Notes: generated from the sequence alone by a model not told the origin. A stretch of DNA of 64,000 nt from Gammaproteobacteria bacterium (GCA_017302255.1 JAFLDV010000020.1:1-64000), one strand, 5' to 3'; counted from the first letter of the stretch, positions 47,862 to 57,481 are shown. Translations and numbers: made by a program.

Positions 47862-48593
47862 ATGTCCGAAATATCTCTGCACATCCTTGGTTATGTGCGC
47901 TCGCCATATAAACAAAAGTTTGCCATACCTCGGCAACCAGGGCTGATAGCTGAAGCTATTGGCGAGCTCGTGTTGCATCCGCCTTTTGCGGATGACGCAA
48001 TAATCCGCGGCATCGACAGCTTTAGCCATTTATGGTTAGTATTCCAGTTTCACGAAACAGCCGATAAAGGTTGGTCGCCATTGGTGCGACCACCTAGATT
48101 AGGCGGCAACCAGAAGAAAGGCGTGTTTGCGACCCGAGCTACCTTTCGTCCCAATCCAATTGGCCTATCGGTAGTCAAGTTTCTCGGCAGCTACCGTGAA
48201 GGTGAAAAGTTGGTGCTGAAACTCGGTGGTATTGATTTGCTTGATGGTACCCCCATCTTAGATATCAAACCATATTTGCCGTATGCTGATTCCCATCCTA
48301 AGGCCGATGGCGGTTTTGCCGACGCTGCTCCAAGCACCGATATGACAGTAAGCTTTTCTCCTGAAGCACTCGCTTTTTGCCAAGCGCAGCGTAAATATCC
48401 TGAATTACAGCAATTTATTGAAAAAGTATTGCGCCAAGATCCGCGGCCACCGTATAAGAAACAAAAAGAAGAGCGCCAGAGTTATGGCATGACGTTGTAT
48501 GAATTTAATATCAAATGGACGGTCGATGAAAATCATAACCATGTTACCCGTATTTGCGAGCTTATTGGTGAGCCAAGCGACGACAGCAATTGA
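47862..48593 (+). CDS. trmO: tRNA (N6-threonylcarbamoyladenosine37-N6)-methyltransferase TrmO
   Basis: SAM-dependent enzyme methylating t6A37 of tRNA-Thr; previously YaeB/TsaA. The 243 residues start with a UPF0066 domain (LHILGYVRSPYKQKFAIPRQPGL), DSFSHLWLVFQFH, and FATRATFRPNPIGLSVVK. The C-terminal domain includes QDPRPPYK. Its last 68 bases also encode the signal peptide of the following Kelch protein in another frame. Confidence 0.95.
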   Translation: MSEISLHILGYVRSPYKQKFAIPRQPGLIAEAIGELVLHPPFADDAIIRGIDSFSHLWLVFQFHETADKGWSPLVRPPRLGGNQKKGVFATRATFRPNPIGLSVVKFLGSYREGEKLVLKLGGIDLLDGTPILDIKPYLPYADSHPKADGGFADAAPSTDMTVSFSPEALAFCQAQRKYPELQQFIEKVLRQDPRPPYKKQKEERQSYGMTLYEFNIKWTVDENHNHVTRICELIGEPSDDSN

Positions 48594-49596
48594 GATCCCG
48601 CAACTCCCTGAGGCTACTAGTAACCAGGTTGTACTAACAACAACGGTTCGAAATAAAACCTATATCACCAGCTTTACCGGTATCGGCAGTAACAAAAACC
48701 AAGCGGCAATCCATAACAAGGTTTGGCAAATTACGCTGGGTGATAGCTCATGGCAGAATGTTACTGCGGTGCCTGCTGCGCGTTCTAACAACGGGCGCAT
48801 TGGCATGACAGGCGTTGCTCTTGAACAAAACTTTTACTTGTTTGGTGGTTATAGTGTGGCCACAGACGGCAAAGAAGTAACGCAACCTGATAGCTATAGA
48901 TTTAGCCCGGTTAGTGGCATCTATAGCAAACTCCCTGATGTGCCTGTGCCTGTTGATGATAGCGTCGCCCTCGCTCACGCCGGCCGTTATATCTATCTGA
49001 TCAGTGGTTGGCACAATGACGGCAACGTCAATCTGGTGCAAATGTTCGATACTTTTAGCCAGCGTTGGTCACAAGCAACGCCATTTGCCGGGACACCAGT
49101 ATTTGGTCATGCCGCAGCCATTAGTGAAGGCGTGATCATTGTCTGCGATGGCGTCAGTACTCAGTGGTCAGCAAAAGGTGAACGCAGCTATCAGCCGGTA
49201 GCCGCTTGTTATCGTGGCGACATTGATACCAAAGCACCAGAAAAAATTCGTTGGCAAGCAATTTCCCACCCGACTGGCAAATCTCGTTATCGTCAAGCTG
49301 CTGTATCCATGGTGCAACCCACTGGTGCTGAGTTTGTTTTTGTCGGCGGAACCGAAACACCCTATAACTTCAATGGCATTGGCTATGACGGTGTTTTAGC
49401 TGAGCCATCTGCAGAGATCTGGCGTTATTCCTTGAATAAAAACCAATGGCACCGCAGTCAAAGTTCAATTGGGGTAATGGATTTACGCAATCTACTGCTC
49501 ATCGACAAACAAATTTACAGCCTCGGCGGGATGCAAACCGGACAAAAAGTGAGTTCTGGCTTGATAAATCACCCACTAGAGCTTCTGCCAAACTGA
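48526..49596 (+). CDS. exported Kelch-repeat beta-propeller protein (NanM-like)
   Basis: From ATG 48526, a 356-residue protein with a signal peptide ending around ATTA. The rest is Kelch repeats ([30 protein letters not shown]), about six blades, as in N-acetylneuraminate epimerase and cyclically permuted mutarotases. No sialic acid genes are nearby, so the substrate is unknown. The start and whole signal peptide lie inside trmO, read in the +1 frame; an ATG nine codons earlier (48499) is an alternative. Neither has a strong ribosome site, suggesting coupling to trmO. Confidence 0.8.
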   Translation: MKIITMLPVFASLLVSQATTAIEIPQLPEATSNQVVLTTTVRNKTYITSFTGIGSNKNQAAIHNKVWQITLGDSSWQNVTAVPAARSNNGRIGMTGVALEQNFYLFGGYSVATDGKEVTQPDSYRFSPVSGIYSKLPDVPVPVDDSVALAHAGRYIYLISGWHNDGNVNLVQMFDTFSQRWSQATPFAGTPVFGHAAAISEGVIIVCDGVSTQWSAKGERSYQPVAACYRGDIDTKAPEKIRWQAISHPTGKSRYRQAAVSMVQPTGAEFVFVGGTETPYNFNGIGYDGVLAEPSAEIWRYSLNKNQWHRSQSSIGVMDLRNLLLIDKQIYSLGGMQTGQKVSSGLINHPLELLPN

Positions 49597-49645
49597 TCCC
49601 CTTGTTAGAATAGGGCTATCCGCGAACATTAGAGTGAATAAAAGA

Positions 49646-51373
49646 ATGCGCACCAGTCAGTACTTATTATCGACCTTAAAAGAAACACCAGCTGATGCTG
49701 AAATTATCAGCCATCAATTAATGTTACGTGCCGGCATGATCCGCCGCGAAGCATCTGGCATGTACACATGGCTACCAAACGGCATCCGCGTGCTACGCAA
49801 AGTTGAAGCCATAGTCCGTGAAGAAATGAACAAAGCTGGTGCTTTGGAAGTGCTGATGCCAATGGTTCAACCAGCAGAATTGTGGCAAGAGTCTGGCCGT
49901 TGGGAACAAATGGACGCCGAATTATTGCGCTTCAAAGACCGTCATCAACGTGATTTTGTACTTGGCCCAACGCACGAAGAAGTTATCACCGATTTAGTTC
50001 GTAAAGAAATCAGCAGCTACAAGCAATTGCCGATCAACTTATACCAAATCCAAACCAAATTCCGTGACGAACGCCGTCCACGGTTTGGTGTGATGCGCGC
50101 TCGCGAATTCCTGATGAAAGATGCCTATTCATTCCATTTAAGTCAGGAATGTTTGGAAAAAACTTATCAAGCGATGTACCAAGCCTATTGCAACATTTTT
50201 ACCCGCTTAGGTCTTGATTTCCGCCCAGTACTCGCTGACACCGGCGCTATTGGCGGCGCGGTATCCCACGAATTCCACGTATTAGCAGCATCAGGCGAAG
50301 ACGCCATTGTGTTTTCAGATGCCAGTGATTACGCAGCAAACATCGAAAAAGCTGAGGCCATTGCACCAACGACCGCGCGCCCTGCCCCAACTGCTGCAGT
50401 CAATGAGGTTGCGACGCCAGGCGCCCACACTATTGCTGAAGTTTCTGCCGCAATGAACGTTGCTGCAACGCAAATCGTCAAAACCTTGTTAGTCCATGCA
50501 AAACCAGCCAACGACAAAGCGCCAACAAGCTTAATCGCTTTGGTGCTGCGCGGTGACCATGAACTGAACGAAGTTAAAGCTGACAAACACCCGTTAATCG
50601 CTTCACCACTGACCTTTGCTTCGGATGACGAAATCAGAGCAGCAACTGGCGCCAACGCAGGTTCATTAGGTCCTGTAGGACTAACTATCCCAGTATTGGT
50701 GGATCACAGCGCAGCTGTACTTGCAGATTTTGTCTGCGGAGCCAATAAAGATGGCTTCCACTTGCAAGGTGTCAATTTTGACCGCGATATCAGTAACTAC
50801 CAAACCGCTGATTTACGTAATGTCGTCGAAGGTGACCCAAGCCCATGTGGTCAAGGCACTTTGGTTATCAAACGCGGTATCGAAGTTGGCCATATTTTCC
50901 AACTTGGTGAGAAATATGCTGCAGCGATGAAAGCTGGCGTGTTGAACGAAGAAGGCAAACACCAAATCATGACCATGGGTTGTTATGGTGTTGGCGTATC
51001 GCGCATCGTGGCGGCAGCGATTGAACAAAACAACGACGCCTATGGCATCATTTGGTCGGATGCTATTGCGCCGTTCCAAGTTGCTATAGTGCCGATGAAT
51101 ATGCACAAATCAGTACGGATCCAAGAAACTGCGGAGCAACTATATCGCGAGTTAACTGCAGCAGGCATCGAAGTACTGTTTGACGATCGTAAAGAGCGTC
51201 CAGGTGTAATGTTTGCCGATATGGAACTATTAGGTGTGCCACACCACATCATCATTGGCGAACGTAATTTGGACGAACGTCAGGTGGAATACAAACATCG
51301 TCGTACCGGTGACAAACAATTACTGAGCATTGACGATGTGGTAGCAAGTTTAAAGCAAAAAATTGCTGGCTAA
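49646..51373 (+). CDS. proS: prolyl-tRNA synthetase
   Basis: Class II synthetase charging tRNA-Pro; 575 residues from [13 protein letters not shown] at 49646 (a GTG four codons earlier is less likely). The core has [19 protein letters not shown], motif 2 [26 protein letters not shown] and motif 3 [17 protein letters not shown]. The insertion at about residues 225-395 is the bacterial YbaK-like editing domain (INS), followed by the anticodon-binding domain. Terminator about 80 bases downstream. Confidence 0.97.
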   Translation: MRTSQYLLSTLKETPADAEIISHQLMLRAGMIRREASGMYTWLPNGIRVLRKVEAIVREEMNKAGALEVLMPMVQPAELWQESGRWEQMDAELLRFKDRHQRDFVLGPTHEEVITDLVRKEISSYKQLPINLYQIQTKFRDERRPRFGVMRAREFLMKDAYSFHLSQECLEKTYQAMYQAYCNIFTRLGLDFRPVLADTGAIGGAVSHEFHVLAASGEDAIVFSDASDYAANIEKAEAIAPTTARPAPTAAVNEVATPGAHTIAEVSAAMNVAATQIVKTLLVHAKPANDKAPTSLIALVLRGDHELNEVKADKHPLIASPLTFASDDEIRAATGANAGSLGPVGLTIPVLVDHSAAVLADFVCGANKDGFHLQGVNFDRDISNYQTADLRNVVEGDPSPCGQGTLVIKRGIEVGHIFQLGEKYAAAMKAGVLNEEGKHQIMTMGCYGVGVSRIVAAAIEQNNDAYGIIWSDAIAPFQVAIVPMNMHKSVRIQETAEQLYRELTAAGIEVLFDDRKERPGVMFADMELLGVPHHIIIGERNLDERQVEYKHRRTGDKQLLSIDDVVASLKQKIAG

Positions 51374-51420
51374 GTAAAAGCTAGGTTGACGGTGTGTTCG
51401 TATGTTAGTTGATGCGGCCG

Positions 51421-51444
51421 CCGTTACAGGCACCGTTACAGGCA
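51421..51444. repeat. perfect tandem 12-base repeat after proS
   Basis: CCGTTACAGGCA occurs twice in direct succession just before the proS terminator. It lies in the 3' untranslated region; no role is known. Confidence 0.75.
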
Positions 51445-51454
51445 ATTGTGTACT

Positions 51455-51478
51455 AGGCCGCCACCAGCGGCCTTTTTT
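51455..51478 (+). terminator. intrinsic terminator of proS
   Basis: Stem AGGCCGC/GCGGCCT with a CACCA loop and a T6 tail. A second GGCCGC at 51416-51421 could compete for the 3' arm. Confidence 0.88.
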
Positions 51479-51518
51479 CAACCCGCGTATTTAATCATCT
51501 GACTTTGCCGGAGAACCC

Positions 51519-51833
51519 ATGCTTTATTGGAATAGTCGATCGATACCTGAACTAAATGAGTTAAATTTTCGCGACCGGATGTCCGTATTGCGCAGGGCAA
51601 CTGACCAGCTGCCGACGCCGAAAAAGTTGGTGTTGAACCTATTAAAGTTGGTGGTATTAATCCCGTTATTTCTTGCTATAGCACGGAGTGGCTCATTGCT
51701 CGAAGGGTTCGGCTGGTGCGTACTGCTAATACTGCTTTATCCGCTGGCAACTCGCCCTGTCACTTTTGCGTTCACCCAACCCTTGTTACGGCAAGCCCGT
51801 TATCAGTTTGAACAACAAAAAGGCAGCGAATAA
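51519..51833 (+). CDS. small inner-membrane protein, unknown
   Basis: A 104-residue protein with a soluble N-terminal third (RSIPELNELNFRDRMSVLRRA) and two hydrophobic segments (about residues 40-60 and 65-82). I do not recognise the family with confidence; similar short proteins occur next to proS in Alteromonadales. The ATG follows GGAGAA. Its stop codon lies in the loop of a terminator hairpin. Confidence 0.7.
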   Translation: MLYWNSRSIPELNELNFRDRMSVLRRATDQLPTPKKLVLNLLKLVVLIPLFLAIARSGSLLEGFGWCVLLILLYPLATRPVTFAFTQPLLRQARYQFEQQKGSE

Positions 51834-51844
51834 TCGCTGCCTTT
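51819..51844. terminator. terminator hairpin carrying a stop codon in its loop
   Basis: Eleven-pair stem AAAGGCAGCGA/TCGCTGCCTTT with an ATAA loop that contains most of the TAA of the preceding small gene. It is placed to serve both convergent genes. Confidence 0.75.
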
Positions 51845-51872
51845 GCTCGCTTCGAGACTTTTATCGTCGTGG

Positions 51873-52859
51873 TTAAGGTGCTTGGATAAACTCAAACACG
51901 CTTGCATAGTAAAGTTCAGCGCTATCTAACCAGCCGTAGTGGGCGCAGTTGGGCATAATCACCAAACGAGCATCAGGAAAACTACTGGCGATAGTCTTCG
52001 CGGTATCGACGCTAATCACGTCCTTGTCGCCTTGCAGCACTAACACCGGTGCCTTGAAGTCGCGAAAACTTGACTTCAAATCAAACTGAATTTTCTCCAG
52101 ATCTTGATATACCAAACCGTTAATCGCCATATTCACTACTTTTAATCGAGCCGCGATTGCCGGTGCTTTGCTTTTATCGATCACGTATGCATGCGCTCTC
52201 ACAAGAGCCAAAGCATCCCGAGTTTCCGCAGAATCATCGCCAGCGGCCTGTTGCAGTTGATAAGCCTGCATTTTTGCTTGTTCGGTTAATGTCAGATTGG
52301 CGTTAAACCGCTTCGAAAACTGCTCACGAAAAGATAAATCAAGACCACCCGCTGAGGAAAAAATAAGCTTTTCAACATGCTCTGGATATTTTGCCGCATA
52401 AGCACCGCCCAGCATGCCACCAAATGAATGACCGAGGATGGTAAGCTTCGGTTGCTTTAGATGACTTCTTAACTTTTCAATATCCTCAACCATCAACGAC
52501 ATTTGAATAGTGCTGCCATCAATTTTCGGTAAAGTTGAGCGACCAGTGCCGCGCTGATCAAATAAGATTGTTTGATAGCCTTTCGCTGCAATAGCTTTGG
52601 CAACAGACTCGAACCCGGCACTATCTAATCCTGGACCGCCATTGATGATAAGCACCGGCCGACCACTGCCAAAAGTTTGATAAAAAATCCCCTCAACCAT
52701 CCCTTCATTGCTCGCCAGACTGGGTTTAGTGATACTGCCAACTGCAGTTTCATTTGCATTTAACGTCGATGGTTTTGCCATCGCAAGCATTGGCAGCAGA
52801 CTAAACAAACAAATGAGAGGAGCTCGGAGCATCGCTTTACAGCTGTATAAGTTGGACAT
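51873..52859 (-). CDS. exported alpha/beta hydrolase, proline iminopeptidase-like
   Basis: From the ATG at 52859, 328 residues with a signal peptide (PLICLFSLLPMLAMA). The fold is clear: PVLIINGGPGLDSAGF at the oxyanion position (GGPG), ILFDQRGTGRST, the nucleophile in LGHSFGGMLGG, a late Asp (LVLQGDKDVIS) and a His (PNCAHYGWLD). The GGPG and DQRG motifs are those of S33 prolyl aminopeptidases, but many relatives cleave other substrates. An upstream TTG at 52877 was not chosen, because GAG lies seven bases before the ATG. Confidence 0.85.
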   Translation of the reverse strand: MSNLYSCKAMLRAPLICLFSLLPMLAMAKPSTLNANETAVGSITKPSLASNEGMVEGIFYQTFGSGRPVLIINGGPGLDSAGFESVAKAIAAKGYQTILFDQRGTGRSTLPKIDGSTIQMSLMVEDIEKLRSHLKQPKLTILGHSFGGMLGGAYAAKYPEHVEKLIFSSAGGLDLSFREQFSKRFNANLTLTEQAKMQAYQLQQAAGDDSAETRDALALVRAHAYVIDKSKAPAIAARLKVVNMAINGLVYQDLEKIQFDLKSSFRDFKAPVLVLQGDKDVISVDTAKTIASSFPDARLVIMPNCAHYGWLDSAELYYASVFEFIQAP

Positions 52860-53068
52860 GATAGTACTCAAAAACAATAAAATTTAATGAGCGCTAAGCT
52901 AGCAGCTTAGCACCGCTAATAGATAGATTTCACTGACGCTGTTTTGTAACTGAAGATGTCGAGCTGAAACAAAGCCATAATGGACAAAACCCGATCACTT
53001 CGGATAATGATTGCCATAAGCTACCTATATTGCATACTATTGATTATTAACAATAAGGAGTGGATAAA

Positions 53069-53398
53069 ATGGAAATTTTGGTATTTTTCGTAGTCATTGT
53101 TTTACTAACTGTGTTTCCGGTGATGGTAGCAGCCAAAATACTTGGCGCCGAAAACAGCTCATTTTTCTCATGTTTATTGGTAGTCATCGCCTCTGTCGTA
53201 GCGAATAAAGTAGGTATTGCAATGGTCGACAATCAACTACTAGCCAATATTATTGCAATTGCCTTTACTGCGTTATGCATCACAATGATTTTGGGAGCTA
53301 AGTATTTTCAAAGCCTACTCATCAGCTTACTTTCCATCGGTTTGCAGTTTGTGATCGTATTGGTATTAGCAACTATCGGCTTCGCAACTTTGCGTTAA
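53069..53398 (+). CDS. small integral membrane protein, unknown
   Basis: A 109-residue protein that is almost entirely hydrophobic, with about four membrane segments (starting EILVFFVVIVLLTVFPVMVAAKILGA). ATG 53069 has AAGGAG eight bases upstream; the GTG at 53060 lies in that site. No family recognised. It stands alone between a divergent hydrolase and a convergent peptide transporter. Confidence 0.65.
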   Translation: MEILVFFVVIVLLTVFPVMVAAKILGAENSSFFSCLLVVIASVVANKVGIAMVDNQLLANIIAIAFTALCITMILGAKYFQSLLISLLSIGLQFVIVLVLATIGFATLR

Positions 53399-53521
53399 AG
53401 CCTTCTAGTTGCTGGCGGTAGACAATCATAAGACCTTTGAGAGCCCTTCAGCTAAATCAATTCGAACTCATTAGATGCTGATGGTTAAAGATATTTGTGG
53501 ATGGTCTAACATCAGCCATAA

Positions 53522-53553
53522 AAAAAGCCAGGAGGTCGCCCGCCTGGCTTTTT
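53522..53553 (-). terminator. intrinsic terminator of the peptide transporter gene
   Basis: Eleven-pair stem AAAAAGCCAGG/CCTGGCTTTTT with a ten-base loop, 18 bases after the transporter stop on the minus strand. The preceding 120 bases hold nothing recognised. Confidence 0.88.
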
Positions 53554-53570
53554 CAGACTAACGACGTAGC

Positions 53571-55079
53571 TTATTTCACGCCGTGCATCAACTTATTAAT
53601 TTGTGGAGCTAATAAAAACAACACAATACCGGTGCCTGTCAGCAGATAGAAACTGAAACTAAAACCATCCAATGCTGATTGCACTGTCATACCAGTTTCG
53701 CCAGAAATGTGTCCAGCTAACAAGCCTGATAAGTTATTGCCCGTTGCAACTGATAAGAACCAGGCACCCATCGCAAGACCAACAAAACGCACCGGAGCAA
53801 GCTTGGTTACCATCGACAGCCCGATTGGCGATAAACATAACTCACCGACCGATTGCAGCACATAACACAACACTAAAGGCCACATTGGGATCAAACCGTC
53901 AGTACCTACAGAGTTTGTCAGCGCATACATCAGCACTAAGAAACCTAAGGCATTACCAAGTAAGCCAAAAGCAAACTTGCGTGGAATTGACGGCTCCATG
54001 CTCATTTTACTGGTAACGTACCAGATGTAACTGATGATTGGTGCAAACAGAATAATTGCCGCAGAGTTAATCGATTGGAACCAGCCAGTAGGTACAACGT
54101 AAGAACCATCGCCAAAAAAGTCGCGATTAACCAAATTATTCGCCAAGAAGTTAAACGAGCTACCTGCTTGTTCAAAGAACATCCAGAAGGTCACATTAAA
54201 GGCAAACAAAATAAGGAGTGCATAAACGCGATGTAACTGCACAGTGCCAGTTTTCTTGCCCTCTGCCAGTAACATAGCGGCAACTATGATAAAGAGTCCG
54301 CCTAGGATCCAAGCTAGAATTTCTGCGCCTAAACCAGCCATCAAGAAATAAACTACAGGCACCGCTAAAATTACGCCGGTAATAACATAGGCTAACATTT
54401 TAGCTGCTGGTTTATCTGTTGGAGCTTCGCCAATACCTTTTAATTGTTTACATCCAAGGAAGAACCAAATAGTCGATATCAGCATGCCGACACCAGCAGC
54501 AGCGAATACCACTTTATAGTTGTCATACTGCGGTGTACCAAATATCTGACTTGCCAGCTGACCGGTAATTATCGGAGAAACCAAACCACCAATATTGATA
54601 CCCATATAGAAAATGGTAAAACCACGGTCGCGACGGTCATCACCTTGCGCATACAGTTTGCCAACTAACGATGAAATATTCGGCTTGAACAGACCGTTAC
54701 CAACAACAATGACAGCAAGACCCAATAAGAACACTTCCTTATTCGGGATCATGATCATAAATAGACCAATCGACATCACCACAGCGCCCAATAAAATGGA
54801 ACGTTGGTAGCCAATCACGCGGTCCGCAACATAACCACCGAAGATGGCTGTCGCATAAACTAGGGCTAAATAAGCACCATAATAACGGTTGGCATCGCCT
54901 TCACCGCTAGCGTTGCCATTGTAAAATTCGGAAACGATATAAAGGGTCAGTGCCCAGCGAATACCGTAAAACGCAAATCTTTCCCAAAATTCCGCCATGA
55001 ATAACATCCAAAGCGGTCTTGGGTGGCCCCATAAGGTGCCGAAATCAGTGTGAGCTGGGGTTGGCGTTGCTGAACTCAT
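53571..55079 (-). CDS. POT/PTR family proton-dependent peptide transporter
   Basis: A 502-residue MFS protein with about 14 membrane segments. The POT signatures are present: MAEFWERFAFYGIRWALTLYIV on TM1 with the ExxER motif, GGYVADRVIGYQRSILLGAVVMSIG, and FYMGINIGGLVSPIITGQLA on TM5. It imports di/tripeptides with protons in family members such as DtpA. Its ATG overlaps the stop of a 25-codon leader ORF, so expression may depend on leader translation. Confidence 0.94.
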   Translation of the reverse strand: MSSATPTPAHTDFGTLWGHPRPLWMLFMAEFWERFAFYGIRWALTLYIVSEFYNGNASGEGDANRYYGAYLALVYATAIFGGYVADRVIGYQRSILLGAVVMSIGLFMIMIPNKEVFLLGLAVIVVGNGLFKPNISSLVGKLYAQGDDRRDRGFTIFYMGINIGGLVSPIITGQLASQIFGTPQYDNYKVVFAAAGVGMLISTIWFFLGCKQLKGIGEAPTDKPAAKMLAYVITGVILAVPVVYFLMAGLGAEILAWILGGLFIIVAAMLLAEGKKTGTVQLHRVYALLILFAFNVTFWMFFEQAGSSFNFLANNLVNRDFFGDGSYVVPTGWFQSINSAAIILFAPIISYIWYVTSKMSMEPSIPRKFAFGLLGNALGFLVLMYALTNSVGTDGLIPMWPLVLCYVLQSVGELCLSPIGLSMVTKLAPVRFVGLAMGAWFLSVATGNNLSGLLAGHISGETGMTVQSALDGFSFSFYLLTGTGIVLFLLAPQINKLMHGVK

Positions 55080-55153
55080 CGCAGGGCCTCCAGTTTTTGC
55101 AGGGCGCGCAATTTCACGCTCTGCTGCGCGAGCGCAGATAATAAGTGGATCAT
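55076..55153 (-). CDS. 25-residue leader ORF translationally coupled to the peptide transporter
   Basis: ATG at 55153 has AGGA seven bases upstream, and the frame ends in TGA at 55078-55076, which overlaps the transporter ATG as ATGA. The peptide starts MIHLLSALAQQSVKL and is amphipathic and helical in character, rich in Leu, Gln and Lys/Arg, without a membrane segment. The transporter ATG has GGAGG six bases upstream inside this frame. Whether the peptide is functional or translation through it only sets transporter expression is unknown. Confidence 0.5.
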   Translation of the reverse strand: MIHLLSALAQQSVKLRALQKLEALR

Positions 55154-55169
55154 GGTGATTTCCTGTTTC

Positions 55170-55181
55170 TAATAATTATTA
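55170..55181. promoter_or_regulatory. 12-base perfect palindrome in the transporter leader
   Basis: TAATAATTATTA, 17-28 bases before the leader ATG. It could be an operator or only AT-rich chance. Confidence 0.25.
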
Positions 55182-55300
55182 AACGAGGGTGTGCAGTGCC
55201 GTTTATACCGCAGTCGGCTAAAAATTAAAAGCAAAACTCAGCTGGTCTGCTTGCAACTAGCGCTAGATGCAAGCAGGGAACGTGCAAAACCATTGATTAA

Positions 55301-55330
55301 TGACCGGAAAGGCAAGTGCCTCACCGGTCA
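55301..55330 (-). terminator. hairpin after mlaA, probable terminator
   Basis: Outer stem TGACCGG/CCGGTCA and inner stem AGGCA/TGCCT. It starts seven bases after the mlaA stop. The T-rich tail on the minus strand is poor, so termination strength is uncertain. The 146 bases between this hairpin and the leader ORF hold only the transporter promoter region. Confidence 0.5.
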
Positions 55331-55336
55331 GTAAGC

Positions 55337-56077
55337 TTATTCGAGGAATTCTTCCAAAGCGGCTTCATCAACTTCTTGTTGCGGTGGCTCGCCATCATAA
55401 AGCTTATACTCTTGGCGCTGAAAATAAGCATCTTTGACAAAAGCATAAGGATCAAGCGAGTCGTTAAGCAACTTTTCTTGTACCATTAGCTGTTCGCGGC
55501 CATCCAAAGCACTAATCACAAACTTCCCGACTGTCAGGTGGCTATTGAGCAACGTCATTGGGAAATATAAGTTATCAGCGACCCGTCCGACTGTGTCACG
55601 CACTGTAGTTGGCCCCATACCTGGGATCATCACGAAAGGTCCGTAGCCAACACCCCAAACGCCTAAAGTTTGGCTGAAATCTTCATTTTGCTGCGCAAGT
55701 TCTAGATGTGTTGCCACATCGAAAAAACCTAAGACCCCGACGGTACTATTCACCAAAAACCGCCCAGTACTGATCGCAGTACTTTTGCCTTTACCCTGCA
55801 AAATGCCATTGAGGGCATTGGCAGGTTCATCAAGGTTGTTCACCATATTAGCCAGCCCAGAACGCACTGGTTTTGGGGTAACTGTCATGTAGCCGACTGT
55901 CGCTGGACGTAATACATAAGGGTCCAAATATTCAAAATTGACGGTCCACATTTTGCGGTTGACCGACTCTAATGGATCGCGTGGGTCGCTATGAGCATCG
56001 GTCTGAGCGGTTTTACTGGCACAGCCAGTTAAAATCAGCGTTGCAAGGGCAAGCAATGTGGTAAGCAAAGTCTTCAT
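55337..56077 (-). CDS. mlaA: outer-membrane lipid asymmetry lipoprotein MlaA (VacJ)
   Basis: Outer-membrane component of the Mla system that removes surface phospholipids. From ATG 56077 it has 246 residues with a lipoprotein signal ending in LILTGC, then DPLESVNRKMWTVNFEYLDPYVLRPATVGY, the MlaA signature, and GYGPFVMIPGMGPTTVRDTVG. An in-frame start 21 codons upstream would put extra residues before a complete signal. It lies downstream of the ccm operon but probably has its own promoter. The mlaFEDCB genes are not here. Confidence 0.95.
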   Translation of the reverse strand: MKTLLTTLLALATLILTGCASKTAQTDAHSDPRDPLESVNRKMWTVNFEYLDPYVLRPATVGYMTVTPKPVRSGLANMVNNLDEPANALNGILQGKGKSTAISTGRFLVNSTVGVLGFFDVATHLELAQQNEDFSQTLGVWGVGYGPFVMIPGMGPTTVRDTVGRVADNLYFPMTLLNSHLTVGKFVISALDGREQLMVQEKLLNDSLDPYAFVKDAYFQRQEYKLYDGEPPQQEVDEAALEEFLE

Positions 56078-56150
56078 CAACAAGGTCCATTCCTGTTCGG
56101 CTGCTCGCAGCGCTGTGCACAGCACCGCAAGCATTTTCAAAAAGTGCAGA

Positions 56151-56156
56151 ATTATA
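56151..56156 (-). promoter_or_regulatory. consensus -10 box ahead of mlaA
   Basis: A perfect TATAAT on the minus strand about 73 bases before the mlaA ATG, in the gap after ccmI. No good -35 is seen at 16-18 bases. Confidence 0.4.
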
Positions 56157-56266
56157 CTGAAAAACCAGCAAATAGATCACTGTTTCAGCTGAAGTCTTGG
56201 CTAAAAGCGGTGCAATTACCGCAAAATTTACCCAATTTTACCTTTGACTCAGTACTCGAGCTGTCG

Positions 56267-57481
56267 TTAGTTAGCCGTTTTGTCAGCAGCAAACTGCAAA
56301 GTCACCTGTTGAAGCCCATCTTTTAACGTCAAAGGTTCACTGCTGATTTCAGGATCATTGGCATCGGCAGCAATAGCCCCGCTGCGGCTCAATCGCACTT
56401 GAACTTGCGCTTGTGCAACTGAATCTAAGCCCCAACCTGCTTGCATTTGCATTTGACTGGTCAGTGCTATCGTTTGGCTGCCACTAAATATCGGCATTTT
56501 GTGCACTGCCAGCGGCATGCCTGAACCCTCAACTGCTTTGGCGAACACGAAGATGGTCGCTTGTGGATTTGCTGCAGCCACTGCCGCATCAATAGTCAGC
56601 ATTACTTCGATGGTGCGTTTAGCTGGCGTCATTAACCGTTGAACTTCAGCGAGTTGCTGCTCGATCCGGCTATACCGTGGATCTTGCGGTTCAATTTGTC
56701 CAAGCAATAATTCCCAAGCGGCTTTTGCTTCTTTGTAATCACCACGCTCTTGCGCCATCAGCGCCAACATTGAAATTGCGTCGGTATTGGTTGGATCTTT
56801 GGTCAGCACTTTACCAAGACTTGCCGCTGCCTTTTGCGCGGCATCAGGTGCATTATTGACTAACAATGCTTGTGCGTAACTCAGCAACATATTGCTGTTA
56901 TCTGGCGCTAATTTTAAGGCTTGCTCAAAAGCATCTAAGGCATCGCTGTTGTGCCCTTGTGAAAACCAAATACGACCAAGCAAAAACCAGCCCATACCGC
57001 CTTGGTCATCTTGTTGCAATAACTTGGTTCGTAAACCCAAAGCAAATTCGTTAATTTCCGCTTCGGTAAGTGGTTCGCCTTTACCTAACAAAGCACGCTC
57101 GCCATAACTTGCGAGGTTCACTACAGCACTGTCCCATTGCTGTAACTGCCGATACTGGCCAGTAACTAAGTAAACTCCAGCAGTTAACACCAGAACGGCC
57201 GCAATTGCACTCAAACGCCATGGCCACATGCCGCCGCTTCGCAGCGAGACTAAACTCGGGTCAGTAACAAACTGTTGCTTGAGCTCAGCGGCAGCCTGAG
57301 CAAAATCATCTTCTGCAAGTTGACCACTGTCACGGGCTTGTACTAAGAGTGCCAGCTTTTCAGCGAATAATTCTTTGCGACTTGCAATAGTTGCGGGCGC
57401 CGCTCGTAATGGCCATACAAATACAACTAACAGCACAACAAGCATCACTGCTGCCGCGAGCAGAAATTGATTCATCATCAT
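56267..57481 (-). CDS. ccmI: cytochrome c maturation protein CcmI
   Basis: Membrane protein with a periplasmic TPR domain that delivers apocytochrome c to the heme ligation complex. The 404 residues have two N-terminal membrane segments (FLLAAAVMLVVLLVVFVWPL, WRLSAIAAVLVLTAGVYLV) flanking a cytoplasmic loop. TPR repeats follow (FLLGRIWFSQGHNSDALDAFEQALKLAPDN), then a C-terminal beta domain. Three successive ATGs open it; the first overlaps ccmH by four bases. Confidence 0.93.
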   Translation of the reverse strand: MMMNQFLLAAAVMLVVLLVVFVWPLRAAPATIASRKELFAEKLALLVQARDSGQLAEDDFAQAAAELKQQFVTDPSLVSLRSGGMWPWRLSAIAAVLVLTAGVYLVTGQYRQLQQWDSAVVNLASYGERALLGKGEPLTEAEINEFALGLRTKLLQQDDQGGMGWFLLGRIWFSQGHNSDALDAFEQALKLAPDNSNMLLSYAQALLVNNAPDAAQKAAASLGKVLTKDPTNTDAISMLALMAQERGDYKEAKAAWELLLGQIEPQDPRYSRIEQQLAEVQRLMTPAKRTIEVMLTIDAAVAAANPQATIFVFAKAVEGSGMPLAVHKMPIFSGSQTIALTSQMQMQAGWGLDSVAQAQVQVRLSRSGAIAADANDPEISSEPLTLKDGLQQVTLQFAADKTAN

